DNA from: Ectobacillus sp048976805
Lineage (GTDB): Bacteria; Bacillota; Bacilli; Bacillales; Bacillaceae_G
Assembly: GCA_048976805.1 (NCBI GenBank)
Contig: JBHGUR010000074.1
Span: forward strand, 14,883 to 78,882
Length of the DNA: 64,000 bases
Direction: 5' to 3'
Below, in pieces: positions 58,945 through 64,000 of this stretch. The notes below the pieces were generated by a model, which made no database searches, was not told the DNA's origin, and was given only the letters and a program-made list of their open reading frames with translations. Each line of letters begins with the position of its first letter. The first letter of the stretch is position 1. The position numbers and the translations under genes were made by a program.

Positions 58945-60453
58945 CTAATCTTCAATGTCGCGCTTTTCCTTTGCACGCGGCTTATTAAATCTCACCGGCT
59001 GCTCCGTGCGCAGCTGCGAAGGACGTGTCGCTTGTTGACTGAAGGGCAAACGGATAAAAGAATCTTTTAAGTCTCTTACCCGCAGCGGATATATTGGCGC
59101 CACATAGGGCCTTCCCAGGGATGTCAACTTTAATAAATGAGACATTACAAAAGCGAAACAAATAGTAACTCCCAATACGCCATACAATTGGGCCATGATA
59201 AGAAAAGGAAAGCGAACTAAACGGATTGAGTTGCTCATTTGATATACAGGTGTGGTGAAGGAAGCGAGCGCCGCGAGCGCGACCACAATCAGAAGCACGT
59301 TGCTTGTGATACCCGCTTGAACAGAGGCGGTTCCGATTACAATACCGCCTACGATACCAATCGTTTGGCCGACTTTGGAGGGAAGCCTGGCACCGGCTTC
59401 CCGCAGCAATTCAATTACAAGTTCAAGAATAATCGTTTCCCAAAAAGGCGGGAACGGGATTCCACTTCGCGAAGCAATCAAAGCCCCCATCAAGTCTTCA
59501 GGAATCATTTCATAATGAAAAGTTAAAATTGCAACATATAAAGGGGTAGCGAGTACGGAAAAAAGTACAGAAAACAAGCGGATTAACCGGATGGCTGAAG
59601 CCAGGCTCCAATTGAGGAAATAATCCTCAAACGCGGAAAAAAACTCGACGAGAGTTGTAGGGCCAGTTAATGCATGCGGCGAACCATCTATAATAATGGC
59701 TACTTTCCCCTCCGCGAGTACACTCGTGACCCGATCTGGCCGTTCTGTGTCGACAAACTGCGGAAACGGAGAGTTATGGTTGTCCGAGAGGATTTGTGTA
59801 AGAAATGAAATATCCGAGATAATGTCAAATTCGATGTCGCGGATACGCTGCAGCATCGTATTTACATTTTCCTTATTTGCAATTCCTTCAATATGGAGGA
59901 TGGCCACTCTCGTTTTGGACAGCTTCCCTATTTTATATTCTTGTATATATAGCTCTGGAATCGGGAGGCGCCTGCGTACGAGGTTGATATTAGTATCCAA
60001 TGATTCCACGAATGCTTCCTTAGGGCCCACTACGCTAAACTCCGTCTCCGGAATGGAAACTTGGCGGGTTTCAACTGTTGTAGCGGCAACCAATGCGCAG
60101 CAGGGGTTTTCCGCCTCCAATTGAAGCATGACATAGCCTGTTAATAAAGAATATTGAATTTGCTCGACGTCTTCTGTAATTTGGACATCTTCAACAGGAA
60201 TCAAATCCTTTATATCTTCTAGCTTTTCGATGGGCTGGTTGACAATCGGAGCGAGGATGTCTCGATGCACCACATCTGGGTTCACTAAAGTTTTAAAGTA
60301 AGATATAAATATTGAATGAGGCTTTTCGTATTGAAAGGAAAGAAAATCGTTAGATTGTTTACACTTGCTTAGCAAGTCTTGAAAGGTTATTCCCGTCTTG
60401 TCCATTTGTTTACTTTGTAATGAATGAAAATCTCCCTTAAAAAACAATCTCAA
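58945..60453 (-). CDS. gerA: GerA-family germinant receptor subunit
   Basis: 502 residues. The N-terminal cytoplasmic domain (about 1-280) is followed by four or five membrane segments (about 290-430). Family motifs: FVESLDTNINLVRRRLP, KVAIIIDGSPHALTGPTTLVEFF (about 245-267), SRSGIPFPPFWETIILELVIELLREAGARLP and VGQTIGIVGGIVIGTASVQAG. The start codon is TTG, with GGAGG seven bases before it. Heads the gerA-gerB-gerC operon, which should be made in the forespore; no convincing sigma-G promoter was identified. Confidence 0.95.
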   Translation of the reverse strand: MRLFFKGDFHSLQSKQMDKTGITFQDLLSKCKQSNDFLSFQYEKPHSIFISYFKTLVNPDVVHRDILAPIVNQPIEKLEDIKDLIPVEDVQITEDVEQIQYSLLTGYVMLQLEAENPCCALVAATTVETRQVSIPETEFSVVGPKEAFVESLDTNINLVRRRLPIPELYIQEYKIGKLSKTRVAILHIEGIANKENVNTMLQRIRDIEFDIISDISFLTQILSDNHNSPFPQFVDTERPDRVTSVLAEGKVAIIIDGSPHALTGPTTLVEFFSAFEDYFLNWSLASAIRLIRLFSVLFSVLATPLYVAILTFHYEMIPEDLMGALIASRSGIPFPPFWETIILELVIELLREAGARLPSKVGQTIGIVGGIVIGTASVQAGITSNVLLIVVALAALASFTTPVYQMSNSIRLVRFPFLIMAQLYGVLGVTICFAFVMSHLLKLTSLGRPYVAPIYPLRVRDLKDSFIRLPFSQQATRPSQLRTEQPVRFNKPRAKEKRDIED

Positions 60454-60565
60454 GATTGGCCCTCCTTTTTTTTTTTGATTTATTCGGCAAGTCTCCCATG
60501 GTCATATAAATATTTTTATCCAATTCATTCCTTGTTATCCAACTGTTTCACCATTATGGAATTGT

Positions 60566-60593
60566 TTGTTTAAAACAACTTATCTTGTTTTAA
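60566..60593 (+). promoter_or_regulatory. Possible operator before the GH2 gene
   Basis: TTGTTTAAAACAA is near-palindromic, and a second TTGTTTTAAA lies 14 bases on. The spacing suggests a repressor site for the GH2 gene, but no family could be assigned. Confidence 0.4.
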
Positions 60594-60646
60594 ATGGCGG
60601 CCCCCTCTTTATATTTTGTTATCTTTTCAAAAAGGAGACCTAGATT

Positions 60647-62419
60647 ATGATACAGTTGCGAACTGAATATCCAAGACCTCAATTTGTACGAAAGGACTGG
60701 GTGAACCTGAATGGAACTTGGGACTTTGCTTTTGATGACCGAAATGTAGGAAAGGACGAAAAGTGGTATACCGAGTTTCCTGCTGAAGCAGTTACGATTC
60801 AAGTTCCATTTGCTTATCAATCCAAACTAAGCGGCATCCAAGACCCTTCTTTCCATGATATCATTTGGTACCGCCGTGACCTTGCGATTCCAGAAGAATG
60901 GGACGGCAAAGACGTGATCCTTCATTTTGGCGCTGTCGACTACCGCGCGTGGGTGTATATAAATGGCGAATTGGCAACCTTCCACGAAGGCGGGCATGTT
61001 TCTTTTTCAACGAACATCACTCCTTTTTTAAAGGATTCTGGGAACGAAATCATAGTGCGTGTAGAAGACCCGTCTACAGATGAACAGCTGCCGCGTGGAA
61101 AGCAATACTGGCATGAAAAATCTGCATCTATTTTCTATACGCGCACATCCGGCATTTGGCAAACGGTTTGGATGGAAGCAGTAAGCAGCAGCCGAATCGA
61201 AAAGGTAAGATTTACGCCGGATATTGACGCGGGCGATATTGCAATCGAGTATGAGTTGGCATTTCCGGCAGGAGCAGACTTAGCGCAATATCAAGTACAA
61301 ACTGAAATCTCCTTTAAAGGCCAAACGGTTATCTCGGACTCATTCCAAGTTCTTGAAGCATACAACAAACGTGTTTACAACTTAATGAACCGCTATATTG
61401 ACCGCACGAATGCGCATAACGGCGGCTGGCTATGGGCGCCGGAGCATCCGAACTTATTTGATGTTCAATTCCGCCTATTGCATAACGGCGCAGCGGTTGA
61501 CGAGGTTGAGAGCTACTTTGGCATGAGAAAGGTTTCGATTGAAAACGGAAAATTCATGCTGAACAACCGCCCTTATTACCAAAAACTCGTATTGGACCAA
61601 GGCTACTTCCCAGAAGGCCTATTAACAGCGCCGTCTGACGAAGCTTTGAAAAATGATATCGTGCTAGCGAAGGAAATGGGCTTCAACGGAGCGCGCAAGC
61701 ACCAGAAGGTAGAAGATCCGCGCTTCATGTACTGGGCAGATAAGTTAGGCTACCTCGTTTGGGGAGAAATGGCAAACTGCGTAGAATTCGGCCCGCAAGC
61801 TGTAGAACGCTTAACGAAGGAATGGATCGAAATCGTGAACCGCGATTATAACCATCCGTCTATTATTGCGTGGGTACCGATTAATGAAAGCTGGGGCGTG
61901 TCTCGCATCTTCTTGGACAAGCTGCAGCAAAACCATTCCGCTGCCATGTATTACTTGACTAAGTCCTTGGATGCGACGCGTGTAGTGATGTCCAATGATG
62001 GCTGGGAGCATACGATTTCCGACTTATGTACCATTCACAACTATGAAAGCGGCGAAAAAATGGCGAAAGCGTATGAAAGTGTGGAATCGGCGATTTCTAC
62101 AGAGCCGGCGCACCGTCCTATTTACGCAAAAGGATTTGAATACCGCGGCGAGCCGATTTTAGTGACAGAGTACGGCGGAATTGCTTATAAAGTGGATGAA
62201 ACTTCCGGATGGGGATATTCCACTGTACAATCGAGCGAGCAATTAATTGAGGCTTATCGTGACGTGACAGACGCGTTATTAAACAGCCCTGTTGTACAAG
62301 GCTTCTGTTATACACAAATTACTGACGTAGAACAGGAAATTAACGGCCTTCTTACTTACGACCGCAAGCCAAAGTGCGACTTAAGCAAGATTAAGGAAAT
62401 TAATGACCGAATCAAATAA
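60647..62419 (+). CDS. GH2-family beta-glycosidase (beta-galactosidase/beta-glucuronidase-like)
   Basis: 590 residues. The sugar-binding domain (about 10-175) starts RPQFVRKDWVNLNGTWDFAF, then a beta-sandwich, then the TIM barrel from about residue 290. The acid/base Glu lies in AWVPINESWG (about residue 413) and the nucleophile Glu in ILVTEYGGIAY (about 505). No signal peptide. The substrate may be a beta-galactoside, glucuronide or mannoside; the family is wide. AAAAGGAG lies eight bases before the ATG. It is divergent from the gerA operon. Confidence 0.9.
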   Translation: MIQLRTEYPRPQFVRKDWVNLNGTWDFAFDDRNVGKDEKWYTEFPAEAVTIQVPFAYQSKLSGIQDPSFHDIIWYRRDLAIPEEWDGKDVILHFGAVDYRAWVYINGELATFHEGGHVSFSTNITPFLKDSGNEIIVRVEDPSTDEQLPRGKQYWHEKSASIFYTRTSGIWQTVWMEAVSSSRIEKVRFTPDIDAGDIAIEYELAFPAGADLAQYQVQTEISFKGQTVISDSFQVLEAYNKRVYNLMNRYIDRTNAHNGGWLWAPEHPNLFDVQFRLLHNGAAVDEVESYFGMRKVSIENGKFMLNNRPYYQKLVLDQGYFPEGLLTAPSDEALKNDIVLAKEMGFNGARKHQKVEDPRFMYWADKLGYLVWGEMANCVEFGPQAVERLTKEWIEIVNRDYNHPSIIAWVPINESWGVSRIFLDKLQQNHSAAMYYLTKSLDATRVVMSNDGWEHTISDLCTIHNYESGEKMAKAYESVESAISTEPAHRPIYAKGFEYRGEPILVTEYGGIAYKVDETSGWGYSTVQSSEQLIEAYRDVTDALLNSPVVQGFCYTQITDVEQEINGLLTYDRKPKCDLSKIKEINDRIK

Positions 62420-62469
62420 TCGCTTTTCGTTGAGAAGACGAAATGTGTAAAGAAAGGAGAACCAGTGTA

Positions 62470-62607
62470 ATGCCTCTTTTATGGGCAGGCGCTGGTCTTC
62501 TTTTAATGGAAAAATTGCTGCTTGATAGAAACGCTGGGCATTCCAGCTTGTTTAAGGACTTTCAAGGGCGGCTGCGGCTTAGCGGTTGTGGAAAACTTGT
62601 AAATTGA
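62470..62607 (+). CDS. Possible 45-residue small protein between the GH2 and reductase genes
   Basis: The frame starts MPLLWAGAGLLLMEKLLLDR with AAAGGAGA at suitable spacing, and ends CGKLVN. The first 18 residues are hydrophobic, the rest basic. The stop TGA runs into the reductase ribosome site (GAGGAGG), as in a coupled operon. No family recognised; it may be a membrane microprotein or a leader peptide. Sequence alone cannot show that it is translated. Confidence 0.5.
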   Translation: MPLLWAGAGLLLMEKLLLDRNAGHSSLFKDFQGRLRLSGCGKLVN

Positions 62608-62619
62608 GGAGGAGAAAGT

Positions 62620-63546
62620 ATGGAATACCGTACACTTGGCAAATCAGGAATTCAAGTATCGGAAATTGGTTTTGGTGCTTGGGCGATTGGCGGGGATGCT
62701 TGGGGGCCGGTAGACGATCAGCAATCGCTTAAAGCGATGGAGCGCGCATTTGAGCTAGGCGTGAATTTTTTTGATACAGCCGACGTTTATGGCGATGGGC
62801 GCAGCGAGAAGCTGGCAGGCGAGCTGATTAGACATAAGCGGGAGCAAATTGTTCTTTCCACAAAAGGCGGGCTTTTAGGGCATACAAGAAAGCCGGAGCC
62901 GATTTACGGCCGCCCGGAAAAAGTGATACCAGCCTTTGAAAATAGCTTAAAACGGCTTGGGACGGATTACATAGATGTGTATTTCTGCCATATTTGGTGG
63001 CATGTTGAGCAGGAAACGGAAGCATTCCTTGAGGCGTTCGCGAAATTAAAGAAAGACGGCAAAGTGAAGGCTGTCGGGGTTTCAACTGATAACTTTGCAT
63101 ATTTGCAAACCTTTAACCGAAATCGCACTGTTGATGTTTTGCAAGTCGATTACAGCATTTCAAACCGCGAGGCGGAGAAAGAGTTGCTTCCATATTGCCA
63201 AGAAGAAAATATTGGTGTTGTCGTGCGCGGGCCGCTGCAAAAGGGGCTGCTGACCGGAAAGTTTACAAAGGATACTATTTTTACAGGAAACGACGTTCGC
63301 CAGCATTGGGAACGCAAATGGTTTGAAGAGCAAGTTGAGAAGGTTGAACAGCTAAGAAACTTAGAAAAGGATGGACGCACTCTCGGACAATTGGCATTGC
63401 AATTTGTGCTTTCCCACCCTGCAGTATCGACAGCGATTCCTGGGGCCAAAACAGAGGCTCAAGCAGAAGGCAATGTTGAAGCTTCTGGAAAAGCGTTATC
63501 GGATGAGGAGCTTGCATTTATAAATGAAATTTTCCCTGTACGATAA
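62620..63546 (+). CDS. Aldo-keto reductase
   Basis: 308 residues, a TIM-barrel AKR. The catalytic tetrad is visible: FFDTADVYGDGRSE (Asp and Tyr), VLSTKGGLLG (Lys) and YFCHIWWH (His). NADPH-binding patterns are VLQVDYSISNREAEKELLPYC and AIPGAKTEAQAEGN near the end. The substrate is unknown; these enzymes reduce aldehydes and keto-sugars. It follows the GH2 gene and the small frame; a link to sugar use is only suggested. GGAGGAG before the ATG. Confidence 0.92.
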   Translation: MEYRTLGKSGIQVSEIGFGAWAIGGDAWGPVDDQQSLKAMERAFELGVNFFDTADVYGDGRSEKLAGELIRHKREQIVLSTKGGLLGHTRKPEPIYGRPEKVIPAFENSLKRLGTDYIDVYFCHIWWHVEQETEAFLEAFAKLKKDGKVKAVGVSTDNFAYLQTFNRNRTVDVLQVDYSISNREAEKELLPYCQEENIGVVVRGPLQKGLLTGKFTKDTIFTGNDVRQHWERKWFEEQVEKVEQLRNLEKDGRTLGQLALQFVLSHPAVSTAIPGAKTEAQAEGNVEASGKALSDEELAFINEIFPVR

Positions 63547-63574
63547 GAGCGGGCTGCCGGATTTTGATGAAATG

Positions 63575-63612
63575 GCGAAGGGTGTTCCAAAATTGGAACA
63601 CCCTTCTTCTAT
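63575..63612 (+). terminator. Terminator of the aldo-keto reductase
   Basis: AAGGGTGTTCC pairs with GGAACACCCTT around AAAATT and is followed by CTTCTATAC, a short T-rich tract. Confidence 0.8.
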
Positions 63613-63624
63613 ACTTTAAGAATA

Positions 63625-63782
63625 AGGCTATGTTAAAGATTGTTGTTGATTTTTGTGCCGACCGTACGCTCATGTGCAGCAAGGCTAGGCAGGACAGACA
63701 GCCGCCTCAAAGTTAGGCCATAACCGTTACTGCACAAGGCTGGGAGCACTCTCCCCTCTAAAAGAAGGGGTTATTTCATACA
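63625..63782 (-). repeat. Family B core with a family A-type left end (copy B7)
   Basis: It begins GGCTATGTTAAAGATTG, like family A, followed by TGTTGATTTTTG. The core in reverse complement has AGAGGGGAGAGTGCTCCCAG, GTAACGGTTATGGCC and CTAGCCTTGCTGCAC. The GGAAAACCAG segment is lost, and no right terminal repeat was seen. Confidence 0.7.
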
Positions 63783-63860
63783 GCGTATTTTTAAGAAAGC
63801 CATTCTTTAAGAAAGCATAAATTGTCTCCATCTCATCTGCCAACTGGCAAGTTTTCCTTA

Positions 63861-64000
63861 GTGAACTACCCCCACTTAGCGGCTGACACCGCTTGAAGTG
63901 GGGGCTTCGAAAGACAGAAAACGTCTTTCTCTTTTATTGCTCTTTCGCTCACAAACCCAATGGTTCATGTCCAGAGCCTTACATTCGCGGCGTCCCTACC
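63861..64000 (-). mobile_element. Right end of an IS605-family (TnpB) element, with guide-RNA scaffold
   Basis: On the minus strand, the tnpB stop is followed by a non-coding stretch and a strong hairpin, CCCCCACTT AGCGG...CCGCT AAGTGGGGG (63869-63904), then TAGTTCAC. This is the recognisable 3' end of IS200/IS605-type elements, which is also the 3' scaffold of the TnpB omega (re)RNA. The element ends at about 63861; the next 16-20 bases outward would act as the natural guide. The rest lies beyond the window. Confidence 0.82.
63965..64000 (-). CDS. tnpB: tnpB 3' end (RNA-guided nuclease), last 11 codons
   Basis: The visible residues are GRDAANVRLWT and a stop. The tail resembles C-termini of TnpB proteins after the zinc finger and last RuvC motif. 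The call depends mainly on the right-end hairpin next to it; the body of the gene is outside the window, so its integrity is unknown. Confidence 0.6.
   Translation of the reverse strand, partial: GRDAANVRLWT

Noticed and set aside
60454..60600. Sigma-G promoter for the gerA operon
   Set aside because: TGAAT-like -35 candidates exist but none has a matching CATNNTA -10 at proper spacing.

Overview
The window is chromosomal DNA from an endospore-forming member of the Bacillaceae. The evidence is a greA-udk-trhP2-trhP1-trmR-mltG block in the B. subtilis yrr order, a ywd-like block (ung, glycosyltransferase, permease, YwdI, YwdK, gerQ), cwlJ, a gerA-type germinant receptor operon, an S-box (SAM-I) riboswitch, strong AGGAGG-type ribosome sites and several cre sites. 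By eye the base composition is moderate (low 40s % GC), higher than the B. cereus group. I cannot name the species. No rRNA, tRNA or CRISPR array was seen.

Layout. 1-6.2 kb (minus): a penicillin-binding protein (partial), greA, udk, the three genes for 5-methoxyuridine at the tRNA wobble position, and mltG. 6.2-11.7 kb: an ABC-F ATPase, an N-terminally shortened ATP-binding regulator with a 9 x 21-bp repeat, then 1.7 kb of dispersed repeats and decayed sequence. 11.8-17.1 kb: an alpha-glucoside (maltose) PTS locus (malP, malA, glvR, a membrane protein, EIIA) with two cre sites. 17.6-25.3 kb: a two-domain methyltransferase, topB, a nuclease/phosphatase-fold protein, a PTS IIBC transporter and a glycosyltransferase. 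25.5-28.8 kb: a surface-polymer cluster ending in tagA. 29.2-33.6 kb: niaP, an orphan LytTR regulator, cstA and its YbdD-like partner. 34.2-43.3 kb: a metX-like gene, pdxK, a small regulator, a PAS-like protein, riboswitch-controlled metY-metA, and hom-thrC-thrB. 43.4-47.8 kb: a secreted GDSL esterase, an ABC-2 exporter and an alpha-glucosidase. 48-55.3 kb: a putative coat protein, sdpRI, ung, a GT2 enzyme, a HAD phosphatase, an NCS2 permease, a K+ channel, YwdI and YwdK. 55.6-60.5 kb (minus): a germination locus (gerQ, cwlJ and gerA, gerB, gerC). 60.6-63.5 kb: a GH2 glycosidase, a small protein and an aldo-keto reductase. The last 160 bases are the right end of an IS605-family element carrying tnpB.

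The methionine and threonine genes form one pathway: hom makes homoserine, thrB and thrC take it to threonine, and metA and metY take it to homocysteine, with metY-metA under SAM control. Sugar uptake genes carry CcpA-type operators.

The most unusual content is two families of short dispersed repeats. Family A is a MITE-like element of exactly 145 bp in its three complete copies, with GGCTCTGTTAAA termini; seven copies were found. Family B is a structured, RNA-like element of about 200 bp; seven copies were found, three of them carrying family A-type termini at one or both ends, so one core appears to travel in two different mobile contexts.
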